Source of the DNA: Alopecurus myosuroides
Taxonomy: Eukaryota; Streptophyta; Magnoliopsida; Poales; Poaceae
DNA: 64,000 bases
Assembly (NCBI GenBank): GCA_028641055.1
Contig: CM054061.1
Span: forward strand, 116,258,019 to 116,322,018
Direction: 5' to 3'
The notes under the pieces are model-generated. The model was not told where the DNA came from, searched no databases, and was given only the letters and a program-made list of their open reading frames with translations. Position 1 is the stretch's first letter. Every line of letters begins with the position of its first letter. A program made the translations under genes and the position numbers. Of the stretch, positions 44,010 to 54,046 are shown in pieces.

Positions 44010-44391
44010 AATGACGGGAAACCACAACTATTGGGGCTGAGTTGTCTGGGAGCCACCTATTTTAAAAAAAATTGACAAAGAATCACCACAATTGGGACAC
44101 AGAGTGACACAGAGCAGTGTATCACGTGTATAGGCCGTTTGACACGAATTCTGACCATTCTGCTCCACTTGTCAAGTTCACGTGGCCATGGTGACTGGCT
44201 GCAAGGGTAACGACCATTATAAAACGACACAAAACCACCACAATTGGGGCTGAGATGTCAGTGAGCCACCACTTTTAGAAAAATTGACGCAAGCCACCAC
44301 ACATTGAGGAAGAGAGTGACGCGGAGAACTCATTCACGTTTTAATCATGTTAACACATTTTCTGACCGCTTCGGCCCACCTGTAAGGTCCT
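44010..44391 (+). repeat. Left inverted arm
   Basis: Contains two diverged tandem versions of one unit: accacaa-ttggggctgaga-tgtc, gagccacc, then ttgacgcaa-gccacc and gagtgacgcgga-g, at about 44020-44180 and 44230-44370. The complement of the same two-unit order is found at 51045-51436. The ORF at 44345-44980 starts in this arm and is not considered coding. Confidence 0.75.
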
Positions 44392-44959
44392 CATAAAAAA
44401 CAGAATGAAAAGGCAGCGGCAGTGCTGTGCTTGGGCGCTGATGGAGACGGCGCTCCGGCGGTTCTCCGGCCTCGTGGAAGTGATGAAAAGGTGCGACATG
44501 TCGAGGGGTAGAAGATGGCGGCGACAACATCGATGTTCTGTTCTGGTAATAGCGGCAAGGGGCGGCTGGAGTTGGTGGTGATGCCGAGGAGCTCTTGTCG
44601 AGCACGACGCGACGTATCTCGCTGCGATTTTTTTTTGAAATACCACATGAGGAGATGCATGTGTACATGTGAGGAAGAAAGACGGGGAAATAGGGGTCAA
44701 CGGTGTTCTCTACTTGCCGAAAACGGTGGAGAATGGCGGAACTGAAGGATCTCCGAAGAGAAATTTGAGCAGCGTCGGGGCGTGAGTGGGAGAGAAGAGA
44801 AAGGGTAAATGGAGAGGGAGGTCTGGGGATTATAGGGAGGTGCGCGGGATGGTCGTTAGGACGTCGAGCGGAGAGGGGGCGAGTGCTGGAAGTGGGGGAC
44901 GCGCGTGGGGTCGCGGGTGAGGTGAGTGGGCGGGAGGTTAGAGGTGACCAGGGGCTGAC
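44392..44959. other. GC-rich cargo segment of inverted-repeat element
   Basis: About 570 bp, clearly more GC-rich than its surroundings, directly inside the left arm. Overlapping ORFs exist on both strands (minus 44980-44345; plus 44515-44745), but none resembles a protein I recognise. They are low-complexity Ser/Pro/Arg-rich, as random GC-rich DNA gives. It could be a captured host gene fragment. Confidence 0.4.
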
Positions 44960-44964
44960 GGGTG

Positions 44965-47900
44965 TGTGGTAATCCAACACACCACTGCATGTGTAGTGCG
45001 CAAGTCGATGACATAATACTCACAGAAGGACTTATCCGTGAATATTACATCCCTCAGAGTAGTACAACAGAAACATAGCAGGACCAGGCAAAGCTATAGA
45101 GTACAAACTTCATTACAAAATCTCGAGTATCTCTTTGAATAATCAAAGAAGATCTCATACAAATAAAACATCAGAAGAAACAAATGCGAAGCTCCAAGCT
45201 GGAGAAGAACTCTAGCTCATAACTAAACTACTACGGTTGATGCCAGCCCTAATCTATGGCTTAAAACAGCTAACTGCAAGAATGGACTCCACCTACACCT
45301 TGATAGCTTCTCCTCCATCAGCTTTGTTGATGATGATGATTCACAATGACGACTTCCATCAGGCTTCAACTCTAAGCAGGGGGTCAAACGGGAACAAATG
45401 AGTAACGAGCGTTACTCAGCAAGTTCATGATATATAGAGGATAGCTTGATGCACTAACTACAGCTTTAGACTCACAAGAGTTATAAGCTAATGCAAGGTT
45501 TTGTAAAGCTTTCTTCAAGAGGTTGCTTTTACTTCCGAAAACTATGCCCGCCAGACCATCACAGGAGCTAGAACTTCATGGAGTTGCCTTTCCTGTAGCG
45601 TTCGCAGTTCCTTCCCGGAACAGGGGCTAACATGCCACATCCTTTTACACTCTGCAGAGGTGCGTTACTTTACCCATGGACGACCAAGACCATGTTGCAC
45701 AACCAGGCTCGAGATCCTGTCCACTCCCACTCAGGTGTGGGGCTCGGTTGTTGGTCCAAGCCAAACCGTGCTTCTCCGCACAACGCATGCCCACCCATTT
45801 CTGCCAGCAGGTTGAACGCCTGATTCCACCCCTCACGATGAAGATCTACGCGCCCCTGGCAGACAATCATAGACCCGCAGAGTCCATGGGACGTAAGGGC
45901 TCCCACCCATGTGCATGTAGTCCCGCAGAACCTACAGCGTACGTCTCTGGCAGCCCGTTGACATGCGAACGAGAAAAGATCACAGATGACTTACTCCCCC
46001 ATAGAAGACCCATGGTTAACGCAGTATTTACGGCACACCGAGTTCTGACGACATTTGTGATTAATTCCTAGGTAATACGTTCCTGTGCAGATGGAACCTT
46101 CCTTTGACCTATTCATCTTACCATGGTTCCATCCGCCCACCAAACTGAACACTACCACTCGGGTAGTCATTCAATTAGTCATATTATTATAAAAAATGGG
46201 ATCATGCATTCTTATGAGAACAGGTGGTCATACGATAGGGTTTTTGAAAATAGTTTGTTATGAAGTACTGCAAAGGATATGAACAAGTGGTGAACTTGCC
46301 TGAGATTGAAACATCAATAATAAACCAGGTCTTCGGGTTCAAGGGTCTCGTAGAAAATCCCGATATCTGAAAGATAGCAAAGTAGTCCCGGTAAGGACTA
46401 CAGAAAACATTGGCAAGATGATACATGCATAGTAATGAGATGCATCGTGAAATACCCTGGAAAACGCCCCAACTTACAAGTGTAAGCCACGTTTGATACG
46501 ATATCTCAATCACACATGTTTTAGGTGAATTGTTTCATTACTTGTGGTGATGTTGTTATTACTGGTTTAGACTTACATGGGTTTCACTTTTACTTATCAC
46601 ACAATTGTTATTATGTTTAGGTTATAAATAATTATCACATGATTAAACGATAGAACAATCACATGTGGAAAACAACTGTTGACAACATAATACACATGTT
46701 TGATTTTATATTCAAAAGTGTAGAGCTAATGACAAAGAGTTTAATTGAAACTGATGGTTTAATATAACTAACTCTATCATCACGCAACTTGCTATTGACA
46801 TGTGATGATAGGTTTATTAGGTGTGAAAACATGAGGGTTTTATCAATAAGGAAAATAATGATGTGATAGTCATCTCTGGTTTTTAATAGACATTTATAGA
46901 CTTTCAGTATACTTATAAAAGCAGGTTTAGAAGTTAAGTAAAATGTTTTACAATTGACATATTTGAGTTGGAAATGTTGTTCTCTTTAATTTGGTATATC
47001 AATTGATGTTTTCTGAAAATATTTGAATAAGTTATTAATTGATTAATTTAAAATGAATTTAAATGATTAGGCAAAACATTGCACACATAAAAACTTGGTC
47101 ATATGACTTTGTAAACATCATAGATGATTTGCATTTATCATTTGGAGCATTTTGGTATATAACTTGTATTTTTCTGATTTTATGAATTATTTTCTTATTT
47201 TTGTTAATTTTTAAATGATTTAATTTAATTAAGAAATTATTATTTTTAAACTTTATCAAATATTTTAAAAAAAATTTATAATCATTTAGATTATATTTTT
47301 CTAAACAATTCCATATTTTATTTATATTTTTCTGATTATTAGATTAAAAGTTATTGAATTAATAGGATTTATTAATTTTCTGCCAATATTCAAATTGACA
47401 GGTGGTTTCCAGCTGTCATATTCGAATTTTAAATAAAAATAAAAGGAAAAGTAAGAAATTCTCCCATGACGTCATGATGACGACACAAATGACGTCAACA
47501 TAGATCGATTCCTCTCAGATGGATTGCAATCCATCAATTCACTGCAAATTAACTCAATTTAGTTGTTCCACTACGTAGAGGAGCCCTCGACGAGTTGCTA
47601 GGCAGCAGCGCAGTGACCATATGGTCACCGGCGGCTCGCCGGCGTGCAAGGGCGCGACGACGGAGCATGGTCTGCGGCGATCTTACGATTTTGTAGACGA
47701 AACTCCAAATCGAAGGCACCACGAGATGCGGTGACTCACCAAGAAGGTGCTGGTGTCGTTGATTGGTCACGAGGAGCTCCAGAGCGACGGTGCGCTTCCG
47801 CGGCGACCGGCGGCACAGAACAAAGGAACGACGAAATTCTCCGTACTCCGATCTTCCCGGCTTGCTAGACTCAGCGTGGAGGTAGAGGGCATCCAGGCGC

Positions 47901-50874
47901 ATCCGATGATGGTCTGGTGGAGGCTTGCCGTGGACGGAGACGACGGCGACGAGCGGAGGTCCGTACGGGTTAGGGTTAGGGTTTGTTGCTCGTTTTCCAC
48001 AGAGAGAACGAGAGAGAGGGAAACTGAGAGAGAGAGGAGCAGATGCAGACGGCTCCCTCGCTTTTATACCCCAGAACAGCGGCGAGGAGGAGGTGGCACG
48101 GCGATGTCGGAGGCGGTCGCACGCCTCTGGCCTTCTGGCCAGAGGTTGAAGAAACAATGTTTTTAAACATTTCCAAGAAAACCCCCTAACAGATTTTACA
48201 TATTACCAATAGGTCCTTCTGCTTAATAAAACTGTGAAGAAAACCTTGTTTTCTGGACTTTTTTGTGAACTTAAAAATTATTAAAAATCATATTTAGAAT
48301 CCTAATCAAAAATGCAATCCCACCATGTTTTATTTTGGTGAAATCGATGGAGATTTGAACTTCTCACTTAGGTGTTCAATTTAAGTGGTTTTGTTAATTT
48401 TCTTTCCATTACATTTATTAAATGGCTTTAAATTATTCTAGGTATGATTATTATGATCACACACAACAACCATGTTGTTAACATGGTAGTATAACTTAAT
48501 TGTATGATTTTAGATACAAATTCTTTTAGAAAATGATTTGGTAACAGTACTTGGTATTGTTTCTGTGTATGGAAATGAAATTCACTTAGTAGTGAATTGT
48601 ATCCCATGACATACTAAATTATTTTTATTAGGTAATGAACTTGTTTTCTCTTATGAGGCTTTGTTATTTCCTAATTGAAACTCCTTGCAAGTTTGGTTGA
48701 CATTTTACTGAGGTTTGTATATACTATGTTTGCTGTTTTCAGTACTTGATCAAATGGAAAACATGTGTGGTTTGGGAATCTGATTTACTTGTTTTCCACA
48801 TAGGTTTCAATTGTGGATAATATCTAATGTTGTTTTCAAACATGTAATCATTTACATGGGTATATATGGATGAGATTTGGAAAACAAGGTTTTAAGCTTG
48901 TTTTCATCTACCTCCACATATCAAGACATGTGGATATAATGGCTTGTTATGATTCCATACTTGATAGTTGTTTCCAATAAAGATATTATTATGAGTTCCT
49001 CATCTCTAATGAGCTTGACAGAGGTTAATGATTCTCTATTATATCCTAATGACTCACTGGATAAATTCTTATGCTCCCTTACTGATGCAGTGTTGCTTCA
49101 TGTGGTCTTCTGTTGCTTGATGTTCTTCTCTCTAGTTACCACTAGCCTTCTGTTTTCACCTTGTGTCAGTTTGCAAGTAATATCATCTCTTGGATTCAAT
49201 CTTCAACTATCTCACCCTTGTGCTGAGAACAAACAGTTATTCCAAGCAAAGATTTTACTTAGATGATTATATTGTGGTTTCTTGTTTCCTTAGTGTTATT
49301 ATTTCTATTGGTTGATGATAAAAGGAGTGTAGGTGTAGTTTATGACATCAGTTAGCCTTAAGAATATAAGAAGAATCTGTTGACAAGTTTGCAAGGCTTG
49401 TCCCCAAATTACTTTTCATATATAAGAGACTGCGATGTACTAGGTTATTCAACCTTCTGTTTATTTGTGTATGACACTCAAATTTTTTGAGTATACAAAA
49501 GTGATATGTTAACAAGGTCTAGAAACTTGTTACCAAACTACTTCTATATAACACTAACATTGGAGTATCACACAATTTCAAGAGGGTTAATATGATTAGA
49601 TCAAGTTATAAGAGTTTCCAAGTACTCTTATAGTAGCTTAGAGTAGATCTTCTAGCACACTCTAAATAATCTTCTTGTAGATCTTCTGGTGGTGGTTCCT
49701 CTTTTCTTGTGGGGCTTCTCTTGTAGAATGACTTAGAGAAGATGGAAAAATAGGATAATCTAGACAAAGTAACAAGATCTTGATTTAAGAGTTAGTTCAT
49801 TCTTTTATTATCCTTCCATATACTTCTTATTTTATTTCCCAAAATATATGTACTTGTCTCATACATGATTAATTTTACTTAGCTTTCCATTCAATTCCTC
49901 TAATAGAGGTTATACTTGTTGTTTTCCTTACTTGCATCCAGAGATACTTCAGTTGTAAAATTGTTGGATTAGAGTAGAGGTGTGAAATGCTTATGGAATG
50001 ATGACTTGATATTAAGTGGATTGAATGGTTCATTGAGGTGTTGAGATTCCATATGCTCACTTGTATAAGATGATTGAGCATGTGAAAGTTATTGAGGTTT
50101 AATGACTTATGTCAAAGTTGTTATTTGTTCTCCCAGGTGTCATGATCTATTTTATAAGATGAGATTTGGGAATACTATATGTAATGATCAAGGTTTATTA
50201 GTAGTTGAAGAAGATTTATAACTTCTTGTCGATAATTCTTTTATGATTGATAAGATATGTACATATTCGATAAATATGTTAATGCAATTATTATATCATT
50301 TTCCACTTGTGGGTTTTGAGTTAACCCTTGTTTGTATCTGTTGTGTTCTATTGAACCTTTGTTATTTACATATGAAGGTTAACTTAGTAGTCACTAAATA
50401 ATTTGGAAAGATGTGGTGTGAATGGTTGATAACTTTAAAGAGTTATTGTTTGAGAGGACATAACACCTCTGTTGATGAGATGGTTCAATTGTGCATTATT
50501 ATCTTGTGGAAGTGTGATCATTAGTTATGTGATTTGGATACTCACCCCTCTTTGAGTTCTAGATACCTAGTGAATTATCCCAAGTCACTTATAGACTTGA
50601 GGTTAGACTTGTTAAGAGTTAGTATTGGTCACAACCAATTATGGTTTGAGTAACCAGATGGTTTGGTTTCTAGAGATACTATGTTATAAAGATCACTCCA
50701 AATATACTCTTGACTAGATGAACTAGACCTATTTCATCATGTCAAGTGAAACATTGGTCACTTTGATTCGTTCAAACTTTCGCGCCAAAATTTCCCGTAC
50801 TTTTAGATGCATGCTTTGCAAATGCACATATTAAATTTAGATCCTTATAACCCCCCAAACACTGGGATTATACA
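44965..50874 (-). mobile_element. Solo LTR of about 5.9 kb (LARD/Gypsy type)
   Basis: A 5910 bp sequence with inverted ends TGTGGTAATCC and GGATTATACA, flanked by a perfect TSD, GGGTG at 44960-44964 and 50875-50879. I find no repeated pair inside that could be two LTRs, no PBS and no coding region, so it reads as a single very long LTR. Orientation is minus, judged from a promoter-like block: TATAAAAG at about 48061-48068, then a CT-rich leader and a GC-rich region down to about 47560. The length is in the range known for grass LARD or Sukkula-type LTRs. ORFs at 45632-46071 and 47549-48176 are LTR sequence. The rest (48180-50800) is AT-rich and featureless. Confidence 0.75.
48061..48069 (-). 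promoter_or_regulatory. TATA box of the long solo LTR
   Basis: On the minus strand GGGTATAAAAGCGAGG, followed by a CTCTCTCTC leader and a telo-box-like AAACCCTAACCCTAACCC (47984-47967), a motif common just downstream of plant transcription starts. Confidence 0.6.
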
Positions 50875-51044
50875 GGGTGGGTCCCGGCTGGCGGTAAGAG
50901 AGAGAAGATGGGGCAGAGCGTTGACTTCCTTTTTTTTTCTATGTGGACCTTTTTTTTTGAAACGGAAAGCCCAGCCTCTGCATCTAGTAGATGCACACAA
51001 CTTATTATATTAAAATGGTGCAGCGTAAGTTTACATCCAAGTAT

Positions 51045-51436
51045 GTGGACCTTATAGGTGGGCCCGAGTGGGTAGAGAACATATTAACCCGCCTAAACAT
51101 GCGAATCAGTGCTCCACATCACTCTCTGCTCCAATGTGCGGTGGCTTGCGTCAATTTTTCCAAAAATGGTGGCTCTCCGACATTTCAGCCCCAGTTGTGG
51201 TGATTTTGTGTCATTTCCTAACCGCCTTACCCTCGCAGCAGGTCACCTTGGAAACGTGGACCTGACAAGTGTGCGTGGAGGGTCAGAATTAGTGTCAAAC
51301 GGCCTAAACATACGAATCAGTGCTCCGCGTCACTCTCAGCCACAATTGTTGTGGTTCCGTGTCAATTTTTTACAAAAAAGGTGGCTCCCAGACATCTCGC
51401 CCCCAATTGTGCTGGTTTTCTGTCATTTTCTCTCAC
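51045..51436 (-). repeat. Right inverted arm
   Basis: Reverse complement of 44010-44391, again with two tandem units (about 51080-51230 and 51270-51430). ORFs at 50991-51480 are frames of this repeat. Confidence 0.75.
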
Positions 51437-51450
51437 AAGAGCTTGCTGAG

Positions 51451-51829
51451 AACAACAACCAGAGCCGTTGCGATCAATGACTAACACAAGAAAAGGCACA
51501 AGTGGAATCAGATACACCTTCAGAGCTATTTTTGGCTAAATCATCGGTAACTCAAATAGGTTCCCAAGAATATATGTCTAGCGAAAAAATGCTCTTTATA
51601 CCGTAAATGCAGTCTTTTAAATATTTACATGTTTTGTCTACAAAACTAAAATTTTATGATAATATTTTTTTGTGGAACCAGTAAAAAACATGTCATTTCG
51701 ATCAGCCTTTTTTGTTATTTTTGCCCAAGTTCAACATGTCATTTCGACTACTCTAGAATCAATTAATCCAAAATCAAATTCCGCTACTCACTCCCGCCAT
51801 TATGAGTGAAACCATTTAATCCACACCCT
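51451..51829. other. AT-rich stretch without recognised features
   Basis: No gene or element signature. It contains two ATGTCATTTCGA copies (about 51690 and 51738). It ends with ACCCT, the left TSD of the following Copia (51825-51829). Confidence 0.5.
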
Positions 51830-52252
51830 TGTTGTTTTATGGTGATCCAAATTCATATGATGATAAAGGAAAGTTCGACCTCCGCTACGCGAGGTTACAA
51901 ACGCGCGAGGCCCACTACGCGTGGAGTGCATGGGGGGTGCGGGGGGGGGGGGGGGGCGGCAGCCCCCCGCGGTACGGTACGAGTTGTTACCGAGTTCGAG
52001 TTGGATTCATAGTTACCGACCTAGTTAGGTCAGGACCGCCTTTATATACCTCTTGTCAGACGCCGCACGGGATAAGCCACATATTGTAAATCCCGGCGCG
52101 TTTGTAACCTCACCCCGAAATAGTGAAGTATTGCTGGCTGGCGCCCGTGGTTTTTCTGTTCCTTGTTGGAGGGGTTTTCCACGTTAAAATCTCGTGTCCC
52201 CGTTGGTTCAATCTTGCTTAATTTCATCGTTGTTTTGCTATTGCGTGTAACA
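51830..52252 (+). repeat. 5' LTR of compact Copia
   Basis: 423 bp. It has a run of 16 G at 51941-51956 that is much shorter in the 3' LTR, explaining most of the length difference. TATA-like TTTATATACC lies at 52041-52050. Confidence 0.93.
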
Positions 52253-52254
52253 AG

Positions 52255-52267
52255 TGGTATCAGTGCC
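52255..52267 (+). other. Primer binding site of compact Copia
   Basis: TGGTATCAGTGCC two bases after the LTR end, a variant of the initiator tRNA-Met site (TGGTATCAGAGC in the other Copia elements here). Confidence 0.8.
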
Positions 52268-52291
52268 CTGTTTTCAGATTAGGGATTCACG

Positions 52292-54046
52292 ATGGCATCG
52301 GTGAAATTTGATCTACCGTTGCTGGACTACAAGACGAGGTTTTCTCTGTGGCAAGTAAAGATGCGTGCGGTTCTGTCGCAAGCATCGGATCTTGATGAGG
52401 CGCTGGATTCTTTCGGGAATAAGGAAGCGAGGGAGTGGACTCCTGAGGAGAAGCGCAAAGATCGGAAGGCTTTGTCGTTGATTCAACTTCATATATCTAA
52501 TGATATCTTGCAAGAAGTGCTGCTGGAGAAATCCGCGGCAGCGTTGTGGCTCAAGCTGGAATCGATCTGCATCTCAAAGGATCTAACCAGCAAGATGCAC
52601 GTTAAGATGAAGTTGTTCTCGCTCAAGATGCAAGAGGGTGGTTCTGTGATGAATCACTTGTCGATCTTTAAAGAGATCGTGTCCGACCTAGTGTTGATGG
52701 AGGTAAAATATGAGGATGAAGATTTAGCTCTTTTGCTGCTATGCTCGCTGCCTAGTTCTTTTACAAACCTGCGCGATACCATACTATTAAGCCGCGATGA
52801 ACCAACCCTTGCGAAAGTTTGTGAGGCCCTGCACACCAGGGAAAAGATGAAAATTATGGTGCAGTCTAACGCATCGTCCTCCAAAGGCGATGCATTGCAG
52901 GTTCGAGGCAGACCTGACCAGCGAGATAACAACTACACCAACAACAACAACAGCAACAACAGAGATAAGAGCAGGGACCGTTCCAAGTCCAAAGTACGAG
53001 AGAAGTTCTGCAGGTATTGTAAGAAAACCAATCACACCATTGAGGATTGCTGGAAGGTGCAGAACAAGGAGAAAAGGAACGGCACATATCAACCGAAAAA
53101 TAAATCTGACGGTAATGGTAATGGTACTGGTAAGGCCGCTGTTGTTGTTGGTGATAATAGTTCGGATGGTGAATTCTTAGTTGTTTTTGCTGCATGTGTT
53201 ACCCGTGATGATGAGTGGATTCTTGATACTGCTTGTTCGTTTCATATTTGCTGTAACAAAGGTTGGTTCAGTTCTTATGAGGCTGTGCTGACGGGAGATT
53301 TTGTGCGTGTGGGGAATGACAACAAATGTCGCATTGTTGGCGTTGGATCTGTTCAGATCAAGACCCATGGTGGGATGACACGTACATTGACGGGAGTGAA
53401 ACACATACCATCCATGGCGAGAAATTTGATCTCGTTGAGTACCCTTGACTGTGACGGGTACAAGTACGCCGGAGGGGATAAACGCCTGAAGGTATCAAAA
53501 GGTTCTCTCATTGTTATGATTGGTGATATGAATTCTGCCAAGTTATATATCCTTAGAGGTAGCACATTGTCTGGTACTGCTGCTGTTATTACTAATGATG
53601 ATCCAAGTACAACTAACCTCTGGCATAAGCGACTTGGACACATGAGTGAACATGGTATGGCAGAATTGGTGAAGAGAGAACTTCTGAAGAATTGCAATAT
53701 GAGCAAGTTGTCATTCTGTGAACACTGCGTGTTTGGTAAGCATAAGAGAGTTAAGTTCAATGCTTCCGTTCATACCACTAAAGGTACATTGGATTATGTA
53801 CATGCTTATTTGTGGGGGCCTTCACGTAAGCCCTCTTATGGTGGTGCTCGTTATATGCTTACTATCATTGATGATTACTCTAGAAGAGTTTGTCCTTATT
53901 TCCTGAAAACTAAGGATGATACTTTTGCTGCTGTTAAGGAGTGGAAAGTTATGATTGAAAAGCAAACTGAAAGAAAGGTGAAGTTGCTTCGTACTGACAA
54001 TCGTGGCGAATTTTGTTCGCATGCTTTCGATGATTATTGTGTGTAG
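52292..54046 (+). CDS. gag-pol: Copia gag, protease and integrase (compact element), ended by a premature stop
   Basis: A 584-codon frame from the first ATG after the PBS. The gag domain (MASVKFDLPLLDYKTRFSLW; LLLLCSLPSSFTNLRDTI) is followed by an Asn-rich linker and zinc knuckle CRYCKKTNHTIEDC. Protease reads WILDTACSFHIC, with Ala where Copia proteases have the Gly of the D-T/S-G triad. The GAG-pre-integrase segment (LWHKRLGHM; CEHCVFGKHK) is normal. In the integrase the first catalytic Asp is replaced: HAYLWGPS instead of HxDLWGPS. A later motif reads RTDNRGEF where Gly-Gly is usual. The frame ends at a TAG (54044-54046) before the integrase Glu motif, which lies in the next ORF. Protease and integrase are therefore probably inactive even without the stop. 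Confidence 0.92.
   Translation: MASVKFDLPLLDYKTRFSLWQVKMRAVLSQASDLDEALDSFGNKEAREWTPEEKRKDRKALSLIQLHISNDILQEVLLEKSAAALWLKLESICISKDLTSKMHVKMKLFSLKMQEGGSVMNHLSIFKEIVSDLVLMEVKYEDEDLALLLLCSLPSSFTNLRDTILLSRDEPTLAKVCEALHTREKMKIMVQSNASSSKGDALQVRGRPDQRDNNYTNNNNSNNRDKSRDRSKSKVREKFCRYCKKTNHTIEDCWKVQNKEKRNGTYQPKNKSDGNGNGTGKAAVVVGDNSSDGEFLVVFAACVTRDDEWILDTACSFHICCNKGWFSSYEAVLTGDFVRVGNDNKCRIVGVGSVQIKTHGGMTRTLTGVKHIPSMARNLISLSTLDCDGYKYAGGDKRLKVSKGSLIVMIGDMNSAKLYILRGSTLSGTAAVITNDDPSTTNLWHKRLGHMSEHGMAELVKRELLKNCNMSKLSFCEHCVFGKHKRVKFNASVHTTKGTLDYVHAYLWGPSRKPSYGGARYMLTIIDDYSRRVCPYFLKTKDDTFAAVKEWKVMIEKQTERKVKLLRTDNRGEFCSHAFDDYCV

Larger units (their letters stand above)
43990..51450. mobile_element. Element with long terminal inverted repeats (Mutator-like or foldback), split by a solo LTR
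   Basis: Two arms of about 400 bp, left about 44010-44391 and right about 51045-51436, match each other in inverted orientation over their length with scattered differences. Between them lie a GC-rich segment (44392-44959), a 5.9 kb solo LTR (44965-50874) and 160 bp of remaining interior. Without the solo LTR the element would be about 1.5 kb. No transposase is present, so it is non-autonomous. The long arms and a GC-rich cargo fit a Mutator-like element of the Pack-MULE type. The outer ends are blurred and I could not find a convincing 9 bp TSD. Confidence 0.65.

Noticed and set aside
44345..44980. 211-codon minus-strand ORF
   Set aside because: Starts in the inverted arm and runs over GC-rich cargo; Ser/Pro/Arg-rich with competing frames on the other strand.
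47967..47984. Telomere-like TTAGGG repeats
   Set aside because: Only two to three units; better explained as a telo-box in the LTR leader.
47549..48157. 202-codon minus-strand ORF with upstream TATA box
   Set aside because: It lies inside the 5.9 kb solo LTR at the expected promoter/leader position; competing ORFs on the plus strand and no domain.
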